A DNA stretch of 11,851 bases from Methanomicrobiales archaeon. GTDB taxonomy: Archaea; Halobacteriota; Methanomicrobia; Methanomicrobiales; Methanospirillaceae. Location of the stretch: positions 1-11,851 of the forward strand of contig JAAZNH010000007.1 in NCBI GenBank assembly GCA_012798365.1. Direction: 5' to 3'. Under the pieces are notes generated by a model. The model searched no databases and had not been told where the DNA came from. It was given only the letters and a program-made list of their open reading frames with translations. Below are positions 6,461 to 11,851 of this stretch, piece by piece; positions within the stretch are counted from its first letter, which is position 1, and each line of letters opens with the position of its first letter. Position numbers and translations under genes: made by a program.

Positions 6461-7542
6461 TCGAACAACTGCCGGAAGGAAAGAGCATCGGCTGGATGCA
6501 GGCCCCGCCGCAGTGGATCTTCACCCATACTGTCAGGTTCATTGGCATTGTCCGGATCGTTATCCAGGACGGCGAAGGATTCATCCTCATCCAGAAAGGA
6601 AAGCCCCTCACCTATTATTTCAAGCATGGCAGGATCGAGATGCGGGGCCATGCGGCGCTCGATTACTTCAACTCCCACCCGACCATCGAATTCAATCTCT
6701 GCAAGTACACGCAGGAAGAATTTGCCGAGGCCCTGCGGATCTGCAACGTGGATGATGCGGGCCAGCCGCTGCCTCCCCCCGAGCCCGAACGCAAACCGGA
6801 GGTAGTGGTGCAAACCCCGGCTGCGGTTCCCGAGCGGCCCCCGGCAGCAGCACCCCCGGTCCAGCCGGTCCCGGCAGCTCCCCAGGCTCCGCCCATCCAG
6901 CCAAGGCCGGCTCCCGCACCGGAACCGGTCTTTGAGAAACGGGTTGTCCAGCCCCCGCAGGCACCCCCGGTTTCAGCCCCGGCAGCACCAGCTGCCCATG
7001 CTCCCGTGCCTCCGTCCCCGCCGGCTCCGGCACCAGTCCGGGCCCCGGCTCCCGAACCGGCCCCAGCCGCTGCAGCCCCGGTTGCCGAGGAACAACCGGT
7101 AGTACGACCGCAGGCCCGGGCCGTCCCGCCGCCGCCCATGGTTTTTGCCCCCAAAGCCGAACCGTCATCCCCCGCCGCGGGGATCCCGGTCTCCCCGCCC
7201 GTGGTTCTTGATGAAGGGACCATCCGGATCATCGGCCAGATCAAGAAACTCAACGGGGTCGTGGCCATCTCAGTCTTCAACGAGGACCGCAACATCCTGC
7301 TCATGGGCGATGTGGAGATCGAACCGCTCCTCAAGATCGCCCGCAACATGCTTGCCACCACCCAGAAGATCACGCCCCTCATCGAATGGGGATCGTTTGT
7401 CCACATGACGCTCCAGATCCCGGAGGGCAACGTGATCGTGGCGCCGTATAACCAGTACCACCTCTGCCTTCTCACCACCCGGACGATCAACATCGGCCAC
7501 ATACGGCGGATTCTCCGGGACATCCAGGGCAGCAGCACGTAA
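6457..7542 (+). CDS. DUF2226/DUF4388-like domain protein with Pro/Ala linker and C-terminal Roadblock-like domain
   Basis: A 361-residue three-part protein. Residues 1-100 form a compact domain in which FIGIVRIVIQDGEGFILIQ, a KGKPLTYYFKHGRIEM hairpin and a helix ALDYFNSHPTIEFNL follow the layout of DUF2226 or DUF4388/PATAN-type domains ('strand, gene-product-like input, then helix'); the exact family is uncertain. Residues about 104-247 are a disordered linker of mostly Pro, Ala and Val. Residues about 249-361 resemble a second Roadblock/LC7 fold (IRIIGQIKKLNGVVAISVFNE, later NVIVAPYNQYHLCLLT). No signal peptide or membrane helix is present, so it is cytoplasmic. It overlaps the stand-alone Roadblock gene by 4 nt and sits downstream of the HAMP gene. 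A long flexible tether between two folded domains suggests a scaffold linking membrane and cytoplasmic partners; this is inference. Confidence 0.78.
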   Translation: MIEQLPEGKSIGWMQAPPQWIFTHTVRFIGIVRIVIQDGEGFILIQKGKPLTYYFKHGRIEMRGHAALDYFNSHPTIEFNLCKYTQEEFAEALRICNVDDAGQPLPPPEPERKPEVVVQTPAAVPERPPAAAPPVQPVPAAPQAPPIQPRPAPAPEPVFEKRVVQPPQAPPVSAPAAPAAHAPVPPSPPAPAPVRAPAPEPAPAAAAPVAEEQPVVRPQARAVPPPPMVFAPKAEPSSPAAGIPVSPPVVLDEGTIRIIGQIKKLNGVVAISVFNEDRNILLMGDVEIEPLLKIARNMLATTQKITPLIEWGSFVHMTLQIPEGNVIVAPYNQYHLCLLTTRTINIGHIRRILRDIQGSST

Positions 7543-7564
7543 GATGTTCCCCCTGCACCCGTTC

Positions 7565-7570
7565 TTTTTT
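7565..7570 (+). terminator. T6 tract after the Roadblock cassette
   Basis: Six T in the T-rich context GTTCTTTTTTCC begin 22 nt after the stop of the Roadblock-fusion gene. This is a likely archaeal oligo-T termination site closing the cassette before the pantoate kinase gene. Confidence 0.4.
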
Positions 7571-7590
7571 CCTGTAGTCAGCCGGTCATA

Positions 7591-7622
7591 ATGCTTTAAG
7601 GGTGTACGGATAAACTGTATAC
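7591..7622 (+). promoter_or_regulatory. Candidate promoter region of the pantoate kinase operon
   Basis: The 117-nt gap before pantoate kinase holds two weak TATA-like elements, GCTTTAAG at about 7593-7600 and ATAAACTGTATACA at about 7610-7623. Either would place transcription start some 20-45 nt before the ATG. No strong ribosome site precedes the ATG at 7660. I cannot choose between the two. Confidence 0.3.
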
Positions 7623-7659
7623 AAAAATCCGAACCACCTCCGGATACCAGGATCGATCC

Positions 7660-8514
7660 ATGATTGTCATCGCTTCATGCCCCGGCCATATCTCCGGTTA
7701 TTTCCGGCGCGTATCCGTACCGGGCAATGGTGTCCGGGGCAGCACGGGCGCCGGGATCGTCATCGATCCGGGCGTCATGGTGACCGTGACCAGAGCAGAC
7801 CGTACCGCAGTGAGCATCCGGAAGCGGACCTCCCGGCGGTCGGTCCAGATTGCCGATCGCTCGCCCCCCATCGAGTCCGCTCTCAGGACCATCGGGGCAA
7901 CTGCACAAGTCGTGACCGAATGCCACCTTCCCATCGGAGCCGGCTTTGGCCTCTCGGCAGCAGCGCTCCTTGCAACGCTGACCGCAGTCAACCGCCTCGA
8001 AGGGCTCGGCCTTGAACCGCACGAGATCGCCCGGGTTGCCCACGAGACCGAGGTCGCCCACCGGACCGGTCTTGGCGATGTGTCTGCCTGCCAGGCCGGC
8101 GGCCGCGTGGTGCGCCGGAGTGCCGGGATCGATGGCGAGATCCTCCGGTTCTCTGATATGCCCGGGCCGATCCACACGGTCTCGTTCGGACCCATTTCTA
8201 CCCCATCCGTGCTTGGCTCAAATGAACAGATGGAGCGGGTACAGCGGGCATTCCCCGAAAACGAGCCCCGTTCCGCAGAGGAATTTTTCCGGATCTCCCG
8301 CACGTTTGCAGAAAAGAGTGGCCTTGTGACGCCGGAAGTGGAACGGGTTCTCACAGCCTGTGCCGCAGAAGGAATTCCTGCCAGCATGACGATGCTGGGA
8401 AACGGCGTCTTTGCGTACGGCGCCCGGGCCCATGCAGTGCTCCGGCAGTTCGGAGAGGTCAGCACCTGCACCATGGCCCGGCACGGCGCCCGCATCATTG
8501 AGGTGCTGCCATGA
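7660..8514 (+). CDS. Pantoate kinase (PoK), GHMP family
   Basis: PoK phosphorylates pantoate with ATP to 4-phosphopantoate, the first archaea-specific step of CoA synthesis. The 284-residue protein has the GHMP kinase layout: an N-terminal substrate motif SCPGHISGYF (residues 6-15), then the glycine-rich ATP loop PIGAGFGLSAAALLAT starting at about residue 91, and the C-terminal region with MTMLGNGVFAYG, corresponding to GHMP motif 3. ETEVAHRTGLGDVSACQAGG in the middle is a typical block of archaeal pantoate kinases and separates it from mevalonate or homoserine kinases. The next gene encodes the following enzyme of the same pathway and overlaps it by 4 nt, which strongly supports the assignment. 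Confidence 0.9.
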   Translation: MIVIASCPGHISGYFRRVSVPGNGVRGSTGAGIVIDPGVMVTVTRADRTAVSIRKRTSRRSVQIADRSPPIESALRTIGATAQVVTECHLPIGAGFGLSAAALLATLTAVNRLEGLGLEPHEIARVAHETEVAHRTGLGDVSACQAGGRVVRRSAGIDGEILRFSDMPGPIHTVSFGPISTPSVLGSNEQMERVQRAFPENEPRSAEEFFRISRTFAEKSGLVTPEVERVLTACAAEGIPASMTMLGNGVFAYGARAHAVLRQFGEVSTCTMARHGARIIEVLP

Positions 8515-9242
8515 TCCCCAAAGACCATCCCCGCTACAAATCGCTCGTCACCCGGGAGATGCTGGGCAATGCAGCAAAAAAAGGCATTGTCGCAATGGAA
8601 GGACTCACCGCCCACGGCCGCGGTGAAGCGTTTGATTATCTTCTTGGGGAGAGGACCACGGACAGCGCCCGGCTTGCGGAACGGACTGCAGCAGCCCTGC
8701 TTCGCACTGCCCGGCACCCGGTCATCTCGGTCAACGGCAACACGGCTGCCCTTGCAGCCCGGGAAATTGCCGATCTCCAGAAAGCCTCCGGGGCCCTTGT
8801 GGAAGTGAACCTCTTCCACCGCACGGAGGAGCGCGTCCGGCTCCTTGAAGGTGTCCTGCGGGACGGTGGCGCTGATGTCTTCTCCGGTCCGGCCGAACGC
8901 CTCCTGCCGCTCTCCCATGACCGTGCGTTCTGCCGGCGCGAGGGCATGTACACTGCTGACGTGATCCTGGTGCCCCTTGAAGACGGAGACAGGGCCGAGG
9001 CGCTTGTCGGGATGGGAAAGACGGTTATTGCCATTGACTTAAACCCGCTCTCCCGCACTGCCCGCAAAGCCACGCTGACTGTTGTCGATGAACTCACCCG
9101 CGCTCTTCCGGAGATCACCCAAGCCTGCCGGGAGCTCGCTCCCGACGAATGTTCCCGGCTCGTCGCATCTCTTGATAATCATTATCTTTTACAAGAGGCA
9201 ATACGTGAGATGACAACGAGGCTTTCCCATGTTCTGGATTGA
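8511..9242 (+). CDS. 4-phosphopantoate-beta-alanine ligase (phosphopantothenate synthetase, PPS)
   Basis: This enzyme uses ATP to join 4-phosphopantoate and beta-alanine into 4'-phosphopantothenate, the substrate of CoaBC. The 243-residue protein (DUF137 family) shows the family's marker blocks: IPKDHPRYKSLVTREML at the N-terminus, GLTAHGRGEAFDYLLGE at about residues 33-49, ISVNGNTAALAAREI at about 72-86, LVEVNLFHRTEERV, and AIDLNPLSRTARKAT at about 171-185. GAGGTG lies 5 nt before the ATG. The start overlaps pantoate kinase by 4 nt and the end overlaps the RFC-like gene by 14 nt, so the three are translated as a unit. Pathway order equals gene order here. Confidence 0.93.
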   Translation: MIPKDHPRYKSLVTREMLGNAAKKGIVAMEGLTAHGRGEAFDYLLGERTTDSARLAERTAAALLRTARHPVISVNGNTAALAAREIADLQKASGALVEVNLFHRTEERVRLLEGVLRDGGADVFSGPAERLLPLSHDRAFCRREGMYTADVILVPLEDGDRAEALVGMGKTVIAIDLNPLSRTARKATLTVVDELTRALPEITQACRELAPDECSRLVASLDNHYLLQEAIREMTTRLSHVLD

Positions 9243-10221
9243 GAAATACCGGCCCGGCAGACTTGACGAGATCGTCGGCCAGGACGCCGTCATCCGCCAC
9301 TTAGCCTCCTTTGCGCAGTCCACAACCTGCCCCCACCTCCTCCTCTCCGGCCCCCACGGGACCGGAAAAAGCGTTGCCATCGAATGTTTTGCAAAACAGC
9401 TGTATGGCGAATCATGGGAACTGAACACCACGGTCTTCCAGACGGCTGACCTCTTCCTGCAGGGAAAAGCCCTGCTCGAACAGGACGAGCGGTATGCCCA
9501 TCTCTACCAGAAGAACATCTCGCTCATCAACAACTTCAAGCACATCATCAAGTGGTATGCCTCGATAAAACCCTTAAATGCCGGGTTCAAGCTGATGGTC
9601 TTTGAAGACGCCCACACCCTCACCCGCGATGCACAGCAGGGTCTGCGCCGGATCATGGAGCGGACGAGCGGGACCTGCCGGTTTGTCTTCACGACCACCA
9701 ACCCGAGCGCACTCATCCCTGCGATCCGCTCCCGCTGCCTGCCGCTCTTCTTTGCGCCGGTGGATGCCACGCAGGTGCTTGAAAAAGTCCGGGCAGTCCG
9801 GGCGCTGGAACTGTCCTGCCCGCATTCCTGTTCGGAGGACGACCTGGAACTGATCGTGCAGGCAGCCGGCGGGGATTTGCGCCGGGCGCTTCTCCTCCTT
9901 GAAGGAGCGATGGAGACCGGCAGGTGCACGGAACTTTTCGAGCTTGAACAGTCCGAGACCTCGACCATCGCGGCTTCGGCTCTCACTGCGATAAAAGACA
10001 GCGACACCAAGAGCGCTATCCGCCGGTTCGAGGCGTTGATGATCGATTACGGGCTCTCGGGAAGCGAGGTGCTTGGCGAGGTCCGGTCTGCGGTAAAGCG
10101 GGAGTACAACCACCCGGCGCTTGCCATTGCACTTGCCGATGCCGAGTTCCGGATGCTGCACGCGAATAACGAATATATCCAGATCGGGGCCCTGACAACC
10201 GGGATCCGGGAGGTCTTTTGA
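9229..10221 (+). CDS. Divergent replication factor C small-subunit paralogue
   Basis: RFC loads the PCNA sliding clamp onto DNA at primer ends. This 330-residue AAA+ protein has the RFC N-terminal box FWIEKYRPGRLDEIVGQ (residues 2-18), Walker A GPHGTGKS (41-48), a sensor-1-like TTTNPSALIPAIRSRC ending in the SRC arginine-finger motif (168-170), and the helical collar at the C-terminus. It departs from standard archaeal RfcS in two ways. Walker B reads LMVFEDAH (122-129) where RfcS has FLDEAD, and the stretch between Walker A and B is about 20 residues longer, without the NASDERG block. It may be a second, partly inactive small subunit, as in the three-subunit clamp loaders of Methanosarcina relatives. 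It starts inside PPS (14-nt overlap), with GAGG seven nt upstream. Confidence 0.85.
   Translation: MFWIEKYRPGRLDEIVGQDAVIRHLASFAQSTTCPHLLLSGPHGTGKSVAIECFAKQLYGESWELNTTVFQTADLFLQGKALLEQDERYAHLYQKNISLINNFKHIIKWYASIKPLNAGFKLMVFEDAHTLTRDAQQGLRRIMERTSGTCRFVFTTTNPSALIPAIRSRCLPLFFAPVDATQVLEKVRAVRALELSCPHSCSEDDLELIVQAAGGDLRRALLLLEGAMETGRCTELFELEQSETSTIAASALTAIKDSDTKSAIRRFEALMIDYGLSGSEVLGEVRSAVKREYNHPALAIALADAEFRMLHANNEYIQIGALTTGIREVF
10209..10214 (+). promoter_or_regulatory. Ribosome binding site of the methyltransferase gene
   Basis: GGAGGT, a near-full match to the archaeal anti-Shine-Dalgarno, lies inside the last codons of the RFC-like gene, 10 nt before the ATG at 10225. It supports that start and coupling to the upstream gene. 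Confidence 0.6.
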
Positions 10222-10224
10222 ACC

Positions 10225-10947
10225 ATGACAACCAAAACCGAGAAGATCCGCAAGCACTATGACACGGTCGCGGACACCTATGACTCTCATTACGATCACC
10301 ACCGGGGAAAGAAATACCATACCCATCTCTCCAACCACCTGATGAATGCCCTGCCAAAAGGCGGCAAGCTGCTGGATATTGGCTGCGGGACCGGACTCTT
10401 TGTGGAGAAATACATCCGCAACGGCGGGTGCGGGACCGGTCTTGACATCAGCGGCGGCATGGTTGCCAAGGCCCGGCGCCGGTGCGAGACCTGTGATTTT
10501 GTGGTCGGTACGGGCGAGAAGCTCCCGTTTGCCGACAACTCGTTCAACGCGATCTCCAGTGTCCTTGTCTTCAGTTACGTAAAAGATCCTGAGGCTATGT
10601 TAAGCGAAGTCTTTCGTGTCCTGGAACCCGGCGGCCAGGTGGCGCTCTGCACGCTCGGCAAGAAACTGATCACCAGCGGCATTCCTTCGCTTTATAAGAT
10701 TGGCGAGAAGATCAGGATTAAGCACGTTGTCATGAAAGATTTCGGTGAGCACTATTACGATGAGAAGGAGATGCAGACGCTCTTCAATGGTGCCGGGTTC
10801 ACCAATATCAATGTCAAGTGGTGTTCGTTTGCCCACATCGACATGATCGACCCAATCTTTTCGCTTGCAACCCGGGTGGAGCCGTTTGTGGAGAAGCGGG
10901 TCCCCCAGCTGGCCTACAATATTTTCGTGAGCGCAAAGAAGGAATAG
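10225..10947 (+). CDS. Class I SAM-dependent methyltransferase (Methyltransf_11 type)
   Basis: A 240-residue Rossmann-fold methyltransferase. The N-terminal helix KIRKHYDTVADTYDSHYD is typical of UbiE/Methyltransf_11 proteins. SAM motif I is LLDIGCGTGLF from residue 49, the acidic post-I motif is GLDISGGMVAKA, motif II is LPFADNSFNAISS, and motif III is LSEVFRVLEPGGQVAL. The C-terminal 60 or so residues would form the substrate-specific cap. The substrate cannot be read from the sequence; lipid, quinone-like and small-molecule targets are all possible. It follows the RFC-like gene by 3 nt and is the last gene of the run. It ends in TAG, with a T7 tract starting three nt later. No membrane segment or signal peptide is seen. 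Confidence 0.88.
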   Translation: MTTKTEKIRKHYDTVADTYDSHYDHHRGKKYHTHLSNHLMNALPKGGKLLDIGCGTGLFVEKYIRNGGCGTGLDISGGMVAKARRRCETCDFVVGTGEKLPFADNSFNAISSVLVFSYVKDPEAMLSEVFRVLEPGGQVALCTLGKKLITSGIPSLYKIGEKIRIKHVVMKDFGEHYYDEKEMQTLFNGAGFTNINVKWCSFAHIDMIDPIFSLATRVEPFVEKRVPQLAYNIFVSAKKE

Positions 10948-10950
10948 ATC

Positions 10951-10957
10951 TTTTTTT
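10951..10957 (+). terminator. T7 tract directly after the methyltransferase
   Basis: Seven T begin 4 nt past the stop codon. This is a probable archaeal oligo-T terminator closing the 7660-10947 operon. A longer T10 run at 11024-11033 could be a second, backup site. Confidence 0.5.
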
Positions 10958-11023
10958 GGACCTCGGATGTTCCATGTTAGACACCACCCCCGGTTTAGGC
11001 AGGTATTCTCCACGAGTCAGTTC

Positions 11024-11033
11024 TTTTTTTTTT
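11024..11033 (+). terminator. T10 tract, possible backup terminator
   Basis: Ten consecutive T, the longest homopolymer in the window, lie 77 nt after the methyltransferase stop. The position suits a second termination site that shields the downstream gene from readthrough. It could also be an RNA 3' end for a short transcript. Confidence 0.4.
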
Positions 11034-11273
11034 GAATAACCGGACTGGTCAGTACCACGTTTTTCTCGCGTTCGCCATTGCGGTTGAAAAACCCCTTTCG
11101 GCATTATATAGAAATCTGTTTTTCCCCTCCTTCCGGCAGGTTTTATTCACAATATTAATTCCGGAAAGTATCAGCCACAATTGCATCCGTTTCTTTCTTG
11201 GCGAGATAGAACAATGGGAGAAGAGAGGATAATTCTTCCTTGATTCATCGGCGTAGAATGCATGTCGATCAAA

Positions 11274-11287
11274 ATAACAATTGTTAT
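11274..11287. promoter_or_regulatory. 14-bp perfect palindrome, candidate operator
   Basis: ATAACAATTGTTAT is self-complementary over all 14 bases and lies immediately upstream of a TATA-like element (11296-11306). This position would suit an activator or repressor dimer acting on the secreted-protein promoter. AT-rich DNA yields palindromes by chance, so the call rests on length and placement. Confidence 0.4.
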
Positions 11288-11295
11288 AAACAATT

Positions 11296-11306
11296 TGATA
11301 TAATAT
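11296..11306 (+). promoter_or_regulatory. Candidate TATA box for the secreted-protein gene
   Basis: TGATATAATAT is the best TATA-like stretch before the last gene. Transcription would start near 11325-11330 and leave a leader of about 120 nt, long for an archaeon and in contrast to the leaderless genes at 2084 and 5567. The nearby TTATAAA (11285-11291) is an alternative. Confidence 0.4.
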
Positions 11307-11331
11307 TTCCGGACCAGAACTTCGTACAGGT

Positions 11332-11382
11332 AATCCGGTCAGGAAACGCACGTCCGGATTCAACGTAACGAAGACGTGACCG
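11332..11382 (+). promoter_or_regulatory. Overlapping inverted repeats in the leader, possible RNA switch
   Basis: AATCCGG (11332-11338) can pair with CCGGATT (11354-11360). Alternatively, CACGTC (11349-11354) can pair with GACGTG (11373-11378), extended by CGGTC (11336-11340) with GACCG (11378-11382). The first and second pairings share bases and cannot form together. It does not resemble a riboswitch class I know. Function is speculative. Confidence 0.3.
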
Positions 11383-11401
11383 AATCAGTTTTTGAAAAGA
11401 C

Positions 11402-11449
11402 ATGAGTCACGATCTGCATCAGAAAATAACGCTGGCGGTACATCAATGA
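11402..11449 (+). CDS. Possible 15-codon upstream ORF (leader peptide)
   Basis: An ATG at 11402 opens a frame encoding MSHDLHQKITLAVHQ, which stops at TGA 11447-11449. That stop overlaps the ATG of the secreted-protein gene in the ATGA arrangement used by the real genes of this window. No clear ribosome site precedes it. It may be a leader peptide that couples translation to the main gene, or chance. Confidence 0.3.
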   Translation: MSHDLHQKITLAVHQ

Positions 11450-11851
11450 AACGATCAGGAATATTCAGGTTTTTTTGTTTTGCTCTGATGGCATTTTTTG
11501 TCATAATCCCCGGAATACAAGCAGATGAGCCGGTGAATCCACCGGTTCAAAACCCCCCGGCCTCGTTTGAATTGATCACGGCCCGGGATGCAGCGATGAT
11601 ATCCTCGGTCAATGAGAGTCCGAATACAGCTGCCGTGCCCGTACGATCACCAGTTCCGGCAAAAGCCCGGTCATTGATGAAAGCGGCACCGCAATTTGTT
11701 CCGGATGGTCCGGGTCTTGACTGGCAGAAGATGGTTGGCGGCACGTGGGGAGACGGGTTCTCTGACCTTGAACCGGCGGGTGACGGGAATTTCCTTGCCA
11801 TCGGAGGATCCGGCTCCTGGGATATCGTTGATGAAAGTACCGGCACATACG
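11446..11851 (+). CDS. Secreted protein with propeller-like repeat start (3' end outside window)
   Basis: The frame stays open to the window edge, giving the first 135 residues. The N-terminus is a clear signal peptide: MKRSG, then a hydrophobic core FFCFALMAFFVIIPG, and a likely cleavage site after IQA (residue 26). Residues 27-90 are Pro/Ala/Ser-rich and low in order. From W93, DWQKMVGGTWGDGFSDLEPA followed by GDGNFLAIGGSG (about residues 92-122) resembles the 'WQK.GG.GDD...Q...DGGYIVAG' repeats of beta-propeller surface proteins common in Methanomicrobiales. The protein is therefore probably exported and carries several such repeats beyond the edge. No lipobox is seen. The start has only a weak ribosome site, but the signal peptide fixes it. 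The upstream region suggests its own, possibly regulated, promoter. Confidence 0.75.
   Translation, partial: MKRSGIFRFFCFALMAFFVIIPGIQADEPVNPPVQNPPASFELITARDAAMISSVNESPNTAAVPVRSPVPAKARSLMKAAPQFVPDGPGLDWQKMVGGTWGDGFSDLEPAGDGNFLAIGGSGSWDIVDESTGTY

Larger units (their letters stand above)
10948..11445 (+). other. 498-bp region without a convincing long gene
   Basis: From about 11090 the composition becomes more AT-rich than in the genes around it. The region contains T7 (10951-10957) and T10 (11024-11033) tracts and a TATA-like ATTATATAG at about 11103-11111 with no recognisable gene behind it. A 14-bp palindrome (11274-11287), a candidate promoter (11296-11306), overlapping inverted repeats (11332-11382) and a 15-codon ORF (11402-11449) follow. 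Short open frames on both strands (for example 11032-11232 plus and 11049-11363 minus) show no recognisable family and no ribosome site. I see no tRNA, rRNA or insertion sequence. Confidence 0.6.

Noticed and set aside
6663..7538. 291-residue minus-strand frame rich in Gly/Ala/Thr
   Set aside because: It is the complement of the Pro/Ala linker, which naturally reads as Gly-rich on the other strand. It is not a PE-PGRS-like or silk-like gene.
7698..8918. 406-residue open frame on the minus strand
   Set aside because: It is antisense to pantoate kinase and PPS, both of which carry full family motifs. Long antisense frames are expected in GC-rich coding DNA, and its product shows no recognisable domain.
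11032..11232. 66-residue plus-strand frame in the same gap
   Set aside because: It begins right after a T10 tract with no ribosome site, and its product matches nothing I recognise.
11049..11363. 104-residue minus-strand frame in the 498-bp gap
   Set aside because: No family, no ribosome site or promoter recognised, and it crosses the palindrome and candidate promoter of the plus-strand gene. A real small gene cannot be excluded but is not supported.
1..11851. CRISPR array, insertion sequence, tRNA, rRNA or att-type direct repeats
   Set aside because: None seen by eye: no regularly spaced repeats, no transposase-like frame, no cloverleaf or rRNA-like stretch. A covariance-model scan would be needed to rule out small RNAs in the gaps.

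Overview
The window reads as the chromosome of a methanogenic archaeon, most likely of the order Methanomicrobiales and plausibly a Methanoregula relative. The case rests on an archaeal MCM helicase, the methanopterin enzyme MptD, archaeal NMD3, the wyosine enzyme Taw2, an archaeal clamp-loader protein and the archaeal CoA pathway (pantoate kinase and phosphopantothenate synthetase instead of PanC/PanK). The DNA is GC-rich, TATA boxes lie about 26 nt from start codons, and the last gene carries a propeller-like 'WQK.GG' motif often seen in secreted proteins of this order. Genus-level placement is inference.

Layout: (1) 2-1962, the 3' end of mcm, then mptD, then a TatD-type metal-dependent hydrolase broken by one in-frame TAG. 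(2) 2084-5452, a tight operon of DUF424, nmd3, taw2 and coaBC behind a clear TATA box, with 4-nt overlaps or 2-nt gaps. (3) 5567-7542, a three-gene cassette encoding a minimal two-TM HAMP protein, a stand-alone Roadblock/LC7 protein, and a protein with an N-terminal DUF2226/DUF4388-like domain, a Pro/Ala-rich linker of about 145 residues and a C-terminal Roadblock-like domain. It looks like an uncharacterised signalling or small-GTPase-regulating module. (4) 7660-10947, pantoate kinase, phosphopantothenate synthetase, a divergent RFC small-subunit paralogue and a class I methyltransferase, again closely packed. (5) 10948-11445, about 500 bp without a convincing long gene but with T-tracts, a 14-bp palindrome, a candidate promoter, a foldable leader and a 15-codon upstream ORF. 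(6) 11446 to the end, the start of a secreted protein.

How they fit together: PoK, PPS and CoaBC, all in this window, carry pantoate through to 4'-phosphopantetheine, the CoA precursor, with the HAMP/Roadblock cassette lying between them. NMD3, Taw2 and probably DUF424 belong to ribosome and tRNA maturation. MCM and the RFC-like protein belong to replication. The most unusual points are the HAMP/Roadblock cassette, the amber codon in the hydrolase, the rewritten Walker B box of the RFC paralogue, and the structured leader with an ATGA-coupled upstream ORF before the secreted protein.
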